A stretch of DNA of 64,000 bases from Desulfarculales bacterium UBA702 (GCA_002298165.1 DBMI01000030.1:16501-80500); one strand, 5' to 3'; counted from the first letter of the stretch, positions 54,394 through 64,000 are shown. Program-made: numbers and translations. Notes: generated by a model not told the origin, from the sequence alone.

Positions 54394-55131
54394 CTAATTG
54401 CTTATAATCAGATTGCCCAGTGTAACAGTCCCACTGATAATAGTAATCGATCCGGTAAGAGTTGACATACCTGATGCCGAACTGAAATCACAGTTGTATC
54501 CTCCTCCACTAATATTTACAGAAATGTCCTTGTTGGCAACTAGACTATCCGAAAGCTGAACTTGGGTTTGAAACATGTTGGTGTTTTGGGCCGCATTGTA
54601 AGCACTCTGGAGAGTTGAATATAAAGCAGAGGTCGATGTGTTCTTAACGGGAGGCGAAGCTGGCGCGGTGCTGATAGACTGGACGGTAGACTGCCTTTCA
54701 GCTCCGTGCTCATCAACTGCTTTTACGAACCAGTAATAAGTGGTCCCGCAGTCCAGATTTTGAACCGTATAGGTTGTCTGCCCGATTGCGACGATTTCGG
54801 TTGCAGGGTTTTGGGCAGTGCCGAAATATAGATGGTATGTAACGGCATCTCCATCGGGGTCTCCGCCAGTCCACGAAATGTCGGCACTTGTCTGGTTGAT
54901 GGTTATTGTGCCAGGATTGGGCTGATTGGGAGAATTGTCAAAAAACGAGCTGAGCCTGTTGCCGATCTCATCATAAGTGTATTGAATGAATGAGCCGTCA
55001 TCATAGACAACCTTCCACAAACGGTTCAACTCATCGTAATGAAGAGATGTTTCACCAATGGCCATGGCATTTGCCGCTGAAGCCAGAAAAGCAACCAACA
55101 AGAATATAATAGACTTTCTCTTGCATCTCAT
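54394..55131 (-). CDS. secreted short YD-repeat and fibronectin-III protein
   Basis: This 245-residue protein has GAGGTGAT before ATG 55131 and a signal peptide (FLLVAFLASAANAMA). Residues about 30-65 match an RHS YD unit (LHYDELNRLWKVVYDDG, then YTYDEIGNRLSSF). A fibronectin type III-like domain follows (ADISWTGGDPDGDAVTYHL...TTYYWFVKAVDEHG). The last 80 residues are beta-rich and Ser/Thr-rich. It is a mini relative of the big RHS protein and the first gene of this minus-strand group. Confidence 0.72.
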   Translation of the reverse strand: MRCKRKSIIFLLVAFLASAANAMAIGETSLHYDELNRLWKVVYDDGSFIQYTYDEIGNRLSSFFDNSPNQPNPGTITINQTSADISWTGGDPDGDAVTYHLYFGTAQNPATEIVAIGQTTYTVQNLDCGTTYYWFVKAVDEHGAERQSTVQSISTAPASPPVKNTSTSALYSTLQSAYNAAQNTNMFQTQVQLSDSLVANKDISVNISGGGYNCDFSSASGMSTLTGSITIISGTVTLGNLIISN

Positions 55132-56052
55132 ATTATCACCTCGGAAATTTTCGTGCTATTTTATATAAAAGGAAATAGTCATTACACAATCAAGAACCAT
55201 TAGCTAATCACAGACATGCATTGAGTCTCATGGCTGCTTTACATACTATTCCATTCTGGATCCATTGTCCTTTTGGTCAACAGATACCAGCTTTATAGCA
55301 AGCCAATTGTAGATATATATTATACCAATGGGGAGTTTTTTCCGAGGTAGGCTATCACACATCTAAATTCGTGTGAAGTGAAAAGCATCGAATGTATCGT
55401 CCGACTATGAAGGCTTTCATATCATTACACCAAAGTCTCTGTTGTATTCAATCTATATTCTATGTCGCCCAAGAATCACTATCTGAATTTCCATCTATGC
55501 TGCTTCTCTAGTGAATCCATATCATAATGAAGGAAGAGTGGTTCTAGGTCAGCCGTTTACTCACATATTATTTCGATTCAATTGCATTTTTTCGTGCGGC
55601 TGGAAATGAATCGTTACCGAACTACTAAAACCGCTGGGGCCTTTCTTTTGGTACGCAGGGTTGGACAGGCGGGGGCTGTTGGTACCTCAGTCACAGCATC
55701 CGTCGAGGGGAAAAGATCGCAAAAAGATCTTGTGATCCCTTAGCGTTTTTTGGGCGGGAATGACTTTATACGAGGTCCATTTGAATCCACTTGGCTTGGC
55801 TTTACCAAAAAGGCTGTTTGCGCAACAAGCCCCGTTATCGTGCCACCGCCGGATACCGCAAACTGAACGTGAGCACGAAAATCTTTGTTCATCCGACAGC
55901 ATCTCGCCTTTGACAGTTTTGCATGCGGAAATATTTCGAGACATCCTCCAAGCATCACCGCCATTTCAATGCTTTCCGTTAAATGCTATATTTTCGGCCA
56001 TTGAAGGGGAAAACCCCGGGGCTTGACGAAAATATCATTCAAAGGGTGGTAA
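55132..56052. other. long AT-rich intergenic region
   Basis: About 920 bp between the leftward RHS group and the rightward HD gene. No coding frame with a supported start, no tRNA and no clear terminator were found. Promoters for both sides should lie here. An inverted repeat AAGATC/GATCTT is visible near 55714-55732. The GC content and lack of structure fit accessory DNA. Confidence 0.5.
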
Positions 56053-57246
56053 ATGATCACAAAAGGTTTACTCGACAAACTCTACGAGGCGGCAAGTATC
56101 CAGAGGTGGAACGACCATGTGCGGCCGGTCGAATTTACGGAACTCGACAAACAGGCGCACAAGATGATCCTGGCGTACGTGCTGGCAAAACTTGAAGAGT
56201 CCGAGCGGCAGGCTGAAATCGATTGGCTAAAGCTCATAGAAGGCGGCATATTTGAATTCTTCCCGCGCATCATACTGACCGACATCAAGGCGCCGGTTTT
56301 CCATAAGTTGATGAGCCGCAAGGGACATGAAATAAATGCGCTGGTTTTCAAAAAGCTGGAGCCTGACATTCGAGACCTGCGGGGCGATTTTAGTGAAAAA
56401 TTCAAAAACTATCTTCTTGATGACGGGTATGCGCGCTTTGAAAAGCGCATCCTTAAGGCCGCCCATTACCTCGCTACAAATTGGGAGTTCCAGATCATCT
56501 ATAACACCGCCCCATTCGTTTACGGCATAGACAAGACCAAGGAAGAGATCGAAAACCAGATAGAGGACCACTACGATCTGATCGGTGTTCAAAAGATTTC
56601 TCTTAGAAAAAAATCCTTCGGGTTCATCGACCTTTGCGCGCAGCTCAGATTTCAGCAAAGATGGGCGCATTCTCAACGCGTCCCCAAAACCTCGGTACTT
56701 GGGCACATGATGATAGTCGCGATGATGTCTTATTTTTGCTCGATCCAGATGAACTCATGCCCCCGGCGCATTTGTAACAACTTTTTTTGCGGCCTCTTCC
56801 ATGACCTGCCCGAAGTCCTTACCCGAGACATCGTCTCGCCTGTAAAAACAGTAGTCGAGGGCCTGGACGCGATTATCAAGGAATACGAGAGGATGCAATT
56901 CGAGGAACGAATTTTACCCCTGCTCCCATCGCCAATTCGCGAGGAATTGATCTATTTTATCGAGGATGAGTTTTCAAACCGCATAAAAGAGGGCCACAAG
57001 GTTAAAAAAGGAATTTCAGGAAAGGATATGTTGGAACTCTATAATGAAGACCGTTTCTCGCCAATCGATGGAGACCTGATAAAAGCTTGTGACAAGCTCG
57101 CCGCATTTATTGAAGCATCCCTTTCAATAAGTCACGGCATAAAGTCGCACCACCTTGTAGAGGGCAAAGATCTGATTTATCAAAAATACAAGGATGAGCG
57201 TCCAGGCGGGATCGATTTCCGAGAGCTGTTCGACTATTTTTCCTGA
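56053..57246 (+). CDS. HD-domain protein, YfbR-like
   Basis: This 397-residue protein has a metal-binding HD site in the second half: the His of LGHMMIVAMM at about 221 and the His-Asp of LFHDLPEVLTRDIVSPVK at about 256, as in the HD_3 group of 5'-nucleotidase YfbR. A second Asp (DGDLIKACDKLAA) completes the metal set. The N-terminal 190 residues are helical and not recognised. Nucleotide phosphohydrolase activity is plausible. Confidence 0.75.
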   Translation: MITKGLLDKLYEAASIQRWNDHVRPVEFTELDKQAHKMILAYVLAKLEESERQAEIDWLKLIEGGIFEFFPRIILTDIKAPVFHKLMSRKGHEINALVFKKLEPDIRDLRGDFSEKFKNYLLDDGYARFEKRILKAAHYLATNWEFQIIYNTAPFVYGIDKTKEEIENQIEDHYDLIGVQKISLRKKSFGFIDLCAQLRFQQRWAHSQRVPKTSVLGHMMIVAMMSYFCSIQMNSCPRRICNNFFCGLFHDLPEVLTRDIVSPVKTVVEGLDAIIKEYERMQFEERILPLLPSPIREELIYFIEDEFSNRIKEGHKVKKGISGKDMLELYNEDRFSPIDGDLIKACDKLAAFIEASLSISHGIKSHHLVEGKDLIYQKYKDERPGGIDFRELFDYFS

Positions 57247-57383
57247 CATGCCGTCGAATGATTTTCTTTGCCGCACCATTGCGAGCCATTAACTTGAGTT
57301 ATAGATGATAATTTTTTTGATGGATCGGAACAGCCGCTCGGCTTGTTCCAATCTTCAGAGTCTTAATAAGGGAGTTGAATTCA

Positions 57384-57848
57384 ATGCGAATAGTTGAACC
57401 AGTAAGGGTTGAAAGATCATATACCCAGAAACTCATTGGAAAGCCCGATGCGATTTTCCCTCTGCTATGCCCCGTAAGAGAAGCGGAATGGGCTGAGGGG
57501 TGGGACCCCCTTTCCGTTTTCACCAAATCAGGTTTTGCTGAAAGAGACTGCGTTTTCACAACCGGAGACCAAGATCCCGATTCTATCTGGATCATTACCA
57601 AATTTGATTTGAACGATCATTGGCTTGAGATCGTGAAAGTCACTCCCGGCATGACGGTCGGCAGGATAAGAATAAAGCTCGATGAAAACGATACCGGAGG
57701 AACAGATGCCGAGGTGTGCTACATGTACACTGCCATCAGCTCGGAAGGAGAGAATTTCGTTCGGGACTACTCCGAAGAGTTCTTTACAAAGTTTATGGAA
57801 TTAACTGAATCAGCCTTGAATGATTTTCTCGTGAAAGAGCCGAATTAG
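57384..57848 (+). CDS. SRPBCC/START-like domain protein
   Basis: The protein is 154 residues from ATG 57384 (GGGAG upstream); a TTG three codons earlier is possible. The pattern SYTQKLIGKPDAIFPLLCPV, WIITKFDLNDHWLEIVKV and a C-terminal long helix (FFTKFMELTESALNDFL) fits the SRPBCC ligand-binding fold. Ligand unknown. It lies 137 bp after the HD gene. Confidence 0.65.
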   Translation: MRIVEPVRVERSYTQKLIGKPDAIFPLLCPVREAEWAEGWDPLSVFTKSGFAERDCVFTTGDQDPDSIWIITKFDLNDHWLEIVKVTPGMTVGRIRIKLDENDTGGTDAEVCYMYTAISSEGENFVRDYSEEFFTKFMELTESALNDFLVKEPN

Positions 57849-57885
57849 GACTGGCGTCAATCCGACTGCACACAGCGATAGATGC

Positions 57886-60015
57886 CTAGATCCCTGGACG
57901 CAACCTGATTCCAGGGTCGGTTTCCGCCTCCTTCTTCAAATAGTTCTCGATTTCCTCGGGCGGAACGGCGGGGCTGAAAAGATATCCCTGGACCTCATCG
58001 CAGCCCTGCTCCCGCAGGAACGAAAGCTGTTCCAGTGTTTCGACGCCCTCTGCCACAACCTTGAGATTGAGGGTGTGGGCCATCGCTATTATGGCAGCGG
58101 CAATCGCGGCGCCATCATGGTCTTCCGGTATACCCTTTATGAAGGAGCGATCGATTTTCAGCACATCCAGTGGAAAACGCCTGAGGTATGCAAGCGAAGA
58201 GTAGCCGGTTCCGAAATCATCTATGGCAAGCCCTATTCCCATGGACTTCAGCTCCATCAGTATTTTCGCGGATACCTCCATGTTCTTCATTATCGAGCTT
58301 TCGGTGAGTTCCAACTCAAGGTGACCCGGGTCAAGCCCGGAGACTTCGAGCGCTTTTTTCACCATATTAACCAGACTGTGGCGCCTGAACTGCAAGCTGG
58401 ATATGTTAACGGCCACTCGCCCCGGTTCAAGTCCCATATCCACAAGGGCCTTGTTGCGAATGCAGGCGGCACACATCACCCATTCTCCAATCGAGACGAT
58501 CAGTCCGGTTTCTTCAGCGAGCGGGATAAAATCCAGAGGCTGGACAAGTCCCATCTGGGGATGATTCCAGCGAATCAGCGCTTCCATCCCTGCCATTTTG
58601 CCTGAGAGGAGACTGACCTGAGGCTGGAAATACAAAACGAATTCTTCCCTGTCCAGCGCCTTCCTCATGCTCGTCTCAAGCTCCAGCCTTTTGAACGACG
58701 ATGCGTTCATGGACTCTGAATAAAACTGGAAATTATTTCTGCCCTGCTCCTTGGCGTTATACATCGCCGAGTCGGCATTCTTGAGCAAACTGTCGGCGTT
58801 CTCGCCATCAAGCGGAAAGACGGTAATCCCCATGCTTGCCGTTACGAATACCTCGTGGCCCGCTACGATAAAGGGCCGCGACAGGCTCTCCATGATGCGT
58901 TTGGCAATCTTTCCCGTGTCCTGAACCTGCTTGATTTCAGGCAAAAGGATCGTGAACTCGTCCCCTCCGAGCCTTGAGATGCTGCTGGTACAAATGTCGC
59001 TCACCTGCCGGGCGGTGCAATCACCCTTCCGGATGCAATCCTGTATCCGATCCGCAACACCCTGGAGCAGGAGATCCCCAACATTGTAGCCCAGGGTGTC
59101 ATTTATCCTCTTAAACCTGTCAAGATCCAGAAACAAAGTGCTCACATAATGACCGTTTCTTCTGGCCTGATTGACTGCCTGGTCCAGGTGCTCCTTGAAG
59201 GAGTGCCGGTTGAGGAGTCCCGTGAGCGGGTCGTGGTAAGCCAGCAGGGCGATTCTTTCTTCAGTCACTTTGCGATCAGTGATATCCCTGACTATGGCCA
59301 GGGCCTCATCGGACCCATTGTTAACGATCCTCCATTCGTAGTGGTGCGGGCCTTCGGGAAGATCGAGTTTATGCTCGAAAAACTGCATCTCTCCTTTAGA
59401 AAGCGCCAGGCCGAGGTGCTCCATAATCGGCTTAGAGACGTCATCCGGAAAAACCTGGTCGATTCTACGGTGCAATAATTTTTCGGGGGAAAAAACGTTG
59501 TAGTATGCGTTATGGAACTTCAAATCCTGGATGATGCCGTCTTTTCCAACCTGAATGAGCAGGTCGGGAAGAGCATTTACAAGCGCACGGGTTTTAGCTT
59601 CGCTTTTGCGCAGGTTGTAGCTTATCAGGGTACCGCGCCACATGTAGCGCAGCCTGTGCTGAAGGATCGTCCAGTTGATCGGTTTTGTAATAAAATCCGT
59701 TGCGCCTGCCTGGTATCCTCGGTTGATGGAATCAATGTCATCGAGGCCGGTCATCATAAGCACCGGAATGTGTTGACCCGCAGAGGATGATCTGATTTTT
59801 TCGCAGACGGCAAATCCATCCATTTTGGGCATGACAACATCGAGAAGAATAATCCCCGGTTTGAAGCGCTCGAAAGCATCACAGCCCTCCAGGCCGTCAG
59901 ATGCCTGTTCGACGATGAACCCGGCCTGCTCCAGCAATGATGATGTCATAAGACGCGTAGATCGGTCATCATCGATTACCAGGGCAACAGGACGCTCGTC
60001 CAATGCAACCTCCAC
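57886..60015 (-). CDS. REC-PAS-GGDEF-EAL cyclic-di-GMP protein
   Basis: The protein is 709 residues from GTG 60015, directly after the stop of the REC-Hpt gene (2-bp gap). The receiver domain carries the phospho-Asp in GIILLDVVMPKMDG. A PAS-like domain follows at about 145-250. The cyclase signature LGGDEFTILL is at about 350. The EAL domain has EALIRWNHP at about 478, DDFGTGYSSLAYL and AEGVETLEQL. Both active-site sets look intact, so it could make and break cyclic-di-GMP. Phosphotransfer from the adjacent Hpt protein is likely. Confidence 0.92.
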   Translation of the reverse strand: MEVALDERPVALVIDDDRSTRLMTSSLLEQAGFIVEQASDGLEGCDAFERFKPGIILLDVVMPKMDGFAVCEKIRSSSAGQHIPVLMMTGLDDIDSINRGYQAGATDFITKPINWTILQHRLRYMWRGTLISYNLRKSEAKTRALVNALPDLLIQVGKDGIIQDLKFHNAYYNVFSPEKLLHRRIDQVFPDDVSKPIMEHLGLALSKGEMQFFEHKLDLPEGPHHYEWRIVNNGSDEALAIVRDITDRKVTEERIALLAYHDPLTGLLNRHSFKEHLDQAVNQARRNGHYVSTLFLDLDRFKRINDTLGYNVGDLLLQGVADRIQDCIRKGDCTARQVSDICTSSISRLGGDEFTILLPEIKQVQDTGKIAKRIMESLSRPFIVAGHEVFVTASMGITVFPLDGENADSLLKNADSAMYNAKEQGRNNFQFYSESMNASSFKRLELETSMRKALDREEFVLYFQPQVSLLSGKMAGMEALIRWNHPQMGLVQPLDFIPLAEETGLIVSIGEWVMCAACIRNKALVDMGLEPGRVAVNISSLQFRRHSLVNMVKKALEVSGLDPGHLELELTESSIMKNMEVSAKILMELKSMGIGLAIDDFGTGYSSLAYLRRFPLDVLKIDRSFIKGIPEDHDGAAIAAAIIAMAHTLNLKVVAEGVETLEQLSFLREQGCDEVQGYLFSPAVPPEEIENYLKKEAETDPGIRLRPGI

Positions 60016-60017
60016 GG

Positions 60018-60833
60018 TTATTCCCCCTTTTTCAGGAATGCCCTGAGAGCGTGCTGAACCTTTGCATATTCTTCTTCTATCCTGCCCACAAGCTTCACTG
60101 CACCCAGGGTCGATTTGGACCTGGCCAATGCTTCGGCTTCCCGGCAAAGCCCCGCCAGCACATTGGCACCCAGGTTTGCGCTTGACGATTTCAATGTATG
60201 CGCCGCTATTCCCAGGGACTCGGGTGCTTCTGACTGGAGTGATCTTCGCAGATCTTCAACCAGTGAAGCCGAATCGGTTAAATAGATTTCGATAATGCTT
60301 TGCAGCGTAGAGGTTCCGGCATGTCCGAGAATTTGCCGCAGATTTTTGAGAACTTCAACGTCGATGGAAGGCGTAGCATTATCGATGGAAACCAGTTCTG
60401 CCCCGGGGACGGCCGTTCGAATCTGGCCCCCATGGTCTGAATCATTCTTTTCGGCAGGAACAAGCCAACGTGTAAGGATACCGGATAGATCGCGCAGGCT
60501 GAATGGTTTCGCAAGGTAATCGTCCATCCCGGCATCCCTGCACCGCTGCATCTCCTCATCGAGCGTGTATGCAGTCATTGCGATTACCGGGGTCCTGTGC
60601 TGCTGTCCCTTTTCGCACTCCCTGATCTTCCTGGTGGCTTCCCATCCGTCCATCTCCGGCATCTGACAATCCATCAGGATAAGGTCGAACCTGTCAAACT
60701 CGATAAGTCGAAGCGCTTCGAGACCGTTAGATGCAATCTCTACCCGACATCCGAAATTCTCCAGCATCGCCCGACCAACCTCCTGGTTGATCGGACCATC
60801 TTCAACGAGAAGCACTCTGGAGGAGAAATTCAT
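60018..60833 (-). CDS. response regulator with Hpt domain
   Basis: The protein is 271 residues from ATG 60833 (GAGG upstream). A longer frame exists upstream but lacks a site. The receiver begins SSRVLLVEDGPINQEVG with the phospho-Asp in LILMDCQMPEMDGWEATR (about 56) and Lys in YLAKPFSL. The C-terminal Hpt domain has IAAHTLKSSSANLGA (His about 211). The sequence looks like the tail half of a hybrid kinase. It likely relays phosphate from the divergent kinase to the GGDEF-EAL protein. Confidence 0.88.
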   Translation of the reverse strand: MNFSSRVLLVEDGPINQEVGRAMLENFGCRVEIASNGLEALRLIEFDRFDLILMDCQMPEMDGWEATRKIRECEKGQQHRTPVIAMTAYTLDEEMQRCRDAGMDDYLAKPFSLRDLSGILTRWLVPAEKNDSDHGGQIRTAVPGAELVSIDNATPSIDVEVLKNLRQILGHAGTSTLQSIIEIYLTDSASLVEDLRRSLQSEAPESLGIAAHTLKSSSANLGANVLAGLCREAEALARSKSTLGAVKLVGRIEEEYAKVQHALRAFLKKGE

Positions 60834-61177
60834 ATTGCCCTCTGCAAGATAGGGAACTGCCAGGCTTTGGGCATATCCGCCCAATCCCGGATTCTTCATC
60901 CTAAAAGCTTCATAGATTCCCGAGCTGTAAAGAAAATCACCTTGATCCCCATCCAGGCCAACCAATTGGGATCTGAATGAACTGCTTTCTTCCTGTAATC
61001 GACATTCTGCGGGAAAATCATGAGTACCTAAAAAAATGAATGTCAAACGGATGAAGGGTTTTTAGTAATGTATGTTCGAAATGATTCCGATTGGAAAATT
61101 GACATAAACTTTCATCTTAAACTACTTGGTTATAGAGCAAGTCAGCAGCCTGCATCAGCTTTAAGGGAGTGCCAAAG
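60834..61177. other. divergent promoter region
   Basis: About 340 bp between the REC-Hpt gene and the hybrid-type kinase. TTGACA is seen at 61099-61104, but no good -10 follows at the usual distance. Part is open in the minus frame of the REC-Hpt gene. Confidence 0.4.
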
Positions 61178-64000
61178 GTGCCCGAAGGGGTGAGCCCAAA
61201 ACTTTCGTTATCTGATTTTGTTGATTCCACCGTCTCGCGTATTGCAAGGGATAGTGGAGAAGGCAAATCATCGGTTTCCCGCAAATCCGGCAGCAGCGAG
61301 CAGCGTCTCAGGGAACGTCTTGAACTGGCACTCGAAGCATCCGGGCTTGGCATGTTCGACATCTGCCTGCAAACCGGGAGATGCATTACGAACCGGGGCT
61401 GCATGAAGATCCTCGGGTACGGTGAAGAAGGACTTCCTACCACCGTCGATGACTGCAAAAGATTGGTTTGCCCCGAGGACCTGCCCCTGCTGCTCGAAAT
61501 GTTTCAGCTCCATTTACAGGGCAAATTATCTGAGGTCGAATGCGAATACCGCCTTCTTCACCGCTCTGGGACATGGATCAGGGTGCTCAGCCGTGGCAAG
61601 GTCGTGGAGTGGTCTGACCGAGACGAACCAGTGTGGTTTTCCGGCACGATCCTTGAGGTCAGCACCATAAAACGAGCCGATTCACCAGGTGCGGAGCACG
61701 GCAAAGAGAAATACTTCTCCATCGTACCTCCTAATCCCACGGGGAGACAGGCAGGAGATCCCGATCTTTTCCAATTCCTTCTGGATTCCATCCCATGTCC
61801 TGTCTTTTACAAAGATACTGAAGGCGTTTTCCTTGGATGCAACTCAGCCTTTGAGGAATTTTTTGGCTACAGCAGAAACGAACTCGTTGGAAGATCCTCC
61901 TACCAACTTTCGCCCCCTGATATTGCGCGCGTCTATCGGGAAACGGACATGAACCTGCTGCGCAGCGGCGGTGGCGATCAAATCTATGAACTCCAGGTGC
62001 CCTATCCGCAAGGCGACCGTCAAATGATGTTCAAAAAAACGGTCTTCGGGAGTCCGGAGGCCGCCGGTTTCGTCGGCGTGCTAACCGACATTACCGATTT
62101 GAGGAAGACTGAGGCGGACTTGAGGGAGAGTGAGCGACGTTACAGGGAGGTGGTAGAAAACGCCCAGAGCATCATTATCAGAACTGATCCCATTGGCAAT
62201 ATCATTTTCGTCAATGAATTCGCCCAGGAATTCTTCGGCTATCCGGAACGCGAGTTGGTGGGCAGAAACATTATAGCCCTCTTCCCGCCGACGGCGGAAT
62301 ATAGCCCGGATTATTTCGGCAATACCCTCGATGTTGCCAATCGCAACTCGAGGCGAATCCCGGATGGTGAATGTGAAAACATCCGGAAGAATGACGAACT
62401 GGTCTGGGTCGACTGGAAAAACAGGAGAATTATTGATGATGATTGGCGCATCAGGGAAATCCTGTGCGTCGGAAGCGACATAACTGATATCAAGCGTGTA
62501 GAAGACGAATTGAGGCGCAAAAACCAGGCACTCTCCTGGGAAGTGGAAGTAAACTCCACAATGGCCGAGTTGTCCCGCAGGCTTATGGAATTGGACTCGC
62601 TCGATGATATAGCCATACTGGTACTCGAAAATGCTAAAAGACTCACCCACAGCCCTCTTGGATTCATCGGCCATATCGACCTTGAAACAGGAACCATTGT
62701 CTCTCCGGCATTTGTGGGGGAAGATGTTTATCCATCCTGCGATGGCGATCTGCTGAAAGCTTTTCAGGATTTGTCACAGTGGACTGCTTCCCGCTATGAA
62801 ATCTTGCTGGCTAACGAATTGCACGATCCGGCGCTTCTTAGTTTATCCAGCCACGGGCATTTTCCACTCTTCAGAGTGCTCTCCGTTCCAGCCATAGCAA
62901 AAGACAAGATGGTCGGCCGGATAGTTCTGGCAAATTCAGTCCGTGATTACACAGAACACGACGCAGCGCTGCTCCAGGGCCTGGCCGCCATCTACGCCAT
63001 GGCTGCGCAGAACTTAAGGGCGGCGCACGACCTCCAGCGCACCAACGAATATCTTGAAAACATCCTCGAAAGCTCTCCCGATGCGATAGGAATCGTGGAC
63101 CGCCGTGGTAAATTCATTGGTTGGAACAGGATGGCTTGTAATCTTTACGGCCATACTTTCGAGGAAATAGAAGGAAAATCCGCTTACGAGATGTATGCGG
63201 ACAAAGCTGAACTTGACAGGATGCTTGCCGAATTGCGCGCTCAGGGGACGATAAACAAACATGAAATCCATATACGACGCAAGGACGGTCAGGTCGGACT
63301 CTACGAGCTTTCAATAGCACTTCTCAAGGACAGGGCCGGCAAAGTTTTCGGAAGCGTATGCCTGTCACGCGATCCAAGCCCACTGAAAAAGATAGTCGAT
63401 GACCTTCGCAGCGAAATCGAATTAAGACTCGAGACCGAAGAAGCCCTTCGAAACTCGGAGGCGATCTCGCGCGAAAAGGAAAGAAAATATCGCAACCTCT
63501 TCCAGGAATACCACGCCCTTCTCGACGCGATCCCCGACCGCCTGCTTCTCATTGACCGCAGCAAAAGGGTTGTGTGGGCAAACCGGGCCGCCGCAGCCGA
63601 GATTCAGAAGGAAGACGAAATTACATCCCTCATCGGGACGCTTTGTTATGAGCAGTGGCATGAACTCGAAAAACCGTGCGAAGGTTGCCCCATCGATGAG
63701 GTATTCGCTACCGGGCATGCCGCTGACGGTGAAATATCAACCCCTGACGGCCGTACCCTCGAGGTCAGGTCTGTTCCCGTAAAGGATGAGCAGGGGAACA
63801 CTATCCATGCAATTAACCTCACCAGGGACCTCACCGATTACCGAAAATTGGAGAGGCAAATTCGACATGGCCAGAAAATGGAGGCAATCGGAACACTTGC
63901 CGGAGGGATCGCGCATGATTTTAACAATATTCTCGGAATAATCCTTGGGTACTCCGAGTTGGCACTGACTGGGACAGCCAGAGATACGAGCGTTTACTAC
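61178..64000 (+). CDS. multi-PAS sensor histidine kinase, cut by window end
   Basis: The frame is open for 941 codons and runs off the window. Start is set at GTG 61178 (GGAG eight bases upstream); GTG 61190 is an alternative. PAS domains lie at about 45-160, 200-310 and 315-435. A GAF-like region is at about 470-610 (LDSLDDIAILVLENAKRL), then PAS at 625-735 and 775-880. The dimerisation box GTLAGGIAHDFNNILG has the phospho-His at about 912. The ATPase domain lies beyond the end. No membrane helix is visible, so it is soluble. It lies head-to-head with the REC-Hpt gene, its likely partner. Confidence 0.9.
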   Translation, partial: MPEGVSPKLSLSDFVDSTVSRIARDSGEGKSSVSRKSGSSEQRLRERLELALEASGLGMFDICLQTGRCITNRGCMKILGYGEEGLPTTVDDCKRLVCPEDLPLLLEMFQLHLQGKLSEVECEYRLLHRSGTWIRVLSRGKVVEWSDRDEPVWFSGTILEVSTIKRADSPGAEHGKEKYFSIVPPNPTGRQAGDPDLFQFLLDSIPCPVFYKDTEGVFLGCNSAFEEFFGYSRNELVGRSSYQLSPPDIARVYRETDMNLLRSGGGDQIYELQVPYPQGDRQMMFKKTVFGSPEAAGFVGVLTDITDLRKTEADLRESERRYREVVENAQSIIIRTDPIGNIIFVNEFAQEFFGYPERELVGRNIIALFPPTAEYSPDYFGNTLDVANRNSRRIPDGECENIRKNDELVWVDWKNRRIIDDDWRIREILCVGSDITDIKRVEDELRRKNQALSWEVEVNSTMAELSRRLMELDSLDDIAILVLENAKRLTHSPLGFIGHIDLETGTIVSPAFVGEDVYPSCDGDLLKAFQDLSQWTASRYEILLANELHDPALLSLSSHGHFPLFRVLSVPAIAKDKMVGRIVLANSVRDYTEHDAALLQGLAAIYAMAAQNLRAAHDLQRTNEYLENILESSPDAIGIVDRRGKFIGWNRMACNLYGHTFEEIEGKSAYEMYADKAELDRMLAELRAQGTINKHEIHIRRKDGQVGLYELSIALLKDRAGKVFGSVCLSRDPSPLKKIVDDLRSEIELRLETEEALRNSEAISREKERKYRNLFQEYHALLDAIPDRLLLIDRSKRVVWANRAAAAEIQKEDEITSLIGTLCYEQWHELEKPCEGCPIDEVFATGHAADGEISTPDGRTLEVRSVPVKDEQGNTIHAINLTRDLTDYRKLERQIRHGQKMEAIGTLAGGIAHDFNNILGIILGYSELALTGTARDTSVYY

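Noticed and set aside
61099..61104. TTGACA as the -35 of the sensor kinase promoter
   Set aside because: No acceptable -10 at 16-18 bp spacing.

Overview
The window looks like a chromosomal piece of a Gram-negative, sulfate-reducing member of the Desulfobacterota (the former Deltaproteobacteria). The strongest evidence is a complete dsrMKJOP operon, encoding the membrane complex that feeds electrons to dissimilatory sulfite reduction. Outer-membrane, lipoprotein, Tat and multihaem-cytochrome features agree, as do the many PAS, HDOD, GGDEF/EAL and chemotaxis proteins. I assign no genus. No rRNA, tRNA or CRISPR array was seen.

Layout. 0-7.3 kb: a minus-strand heavy-metal RND efflux operon (TolC-type lipoprotein, His-rich adaptor, CusA/CzcA pump) with a small exported protein on each side. 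7.4-16.2 kb: a tightly coupled minus-strand glycan operon with two nucleotide-sugar epimerase/dehydratases, a B12-binding radical SAM enzyme, four glycosyltransferases (two of them tandem CgeB-like paralogues) and a histidine phosphatase. 16.8-20.2 kb: a giant DUF748/AsmA-like envelope protein. 20.3-23.3 kb: tiny minus-strand genes, then two paralogous secreted proteins whose upstream and terminator regions were duplicated along with them. 23.4-31 kb: an HDOD-HisKA protein, a possible beta-grasp protein, dsrPOJKM and an RsbRD-like gene, with a CRP/FNR-type palindrome upstream.

31.2-41.8 kb: an acetyltransferase with a glutaryl-CoA-type dehydrogenase, a DisA/DAC-like nucleotide-signalling protein, an exported protein, recO, a CcdA/TlpA thiol-redox pair, glgC with a small membrane protein, a DUF389-like membrane protein and a phasin-like protein. 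42.3-45.3 kb: an IS630-type transposase remnant, and a secreted Cache-domain protein next to a chemotaxis receptor. 45.5-55.1 kb: an accessory region holding REP-like repeats, a REP-associated tyrosine transposase element with a 121-bp duplication, a SitI6-type double-CXXCG immunity protein, and a secreted RHS/YD protein with a separate C-terminal domain. The RHS gene is followed by a small two-helix membrane protein and preceded by a fibre-like protein and a short YD/fibronectin protein. 56-64 kb: a YfbR-like HD protein, an SRPBCC protein, and a signalling module (REC-PAS-GGDEF-EAL, REC-Hpt, and a divergent multi-PAS histidine kinase cut by the window end).

The most interesting parts are the RHS toxin/immunity island interrupted by a transposase element, the duplicated secreted-protein units with matching upstream palindromes and hairpins, the divergent DAC-domain protein, and the extra gene at the end of the dsr operon. 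Function calls rest on motif and family recognition by eye; no database search was run.
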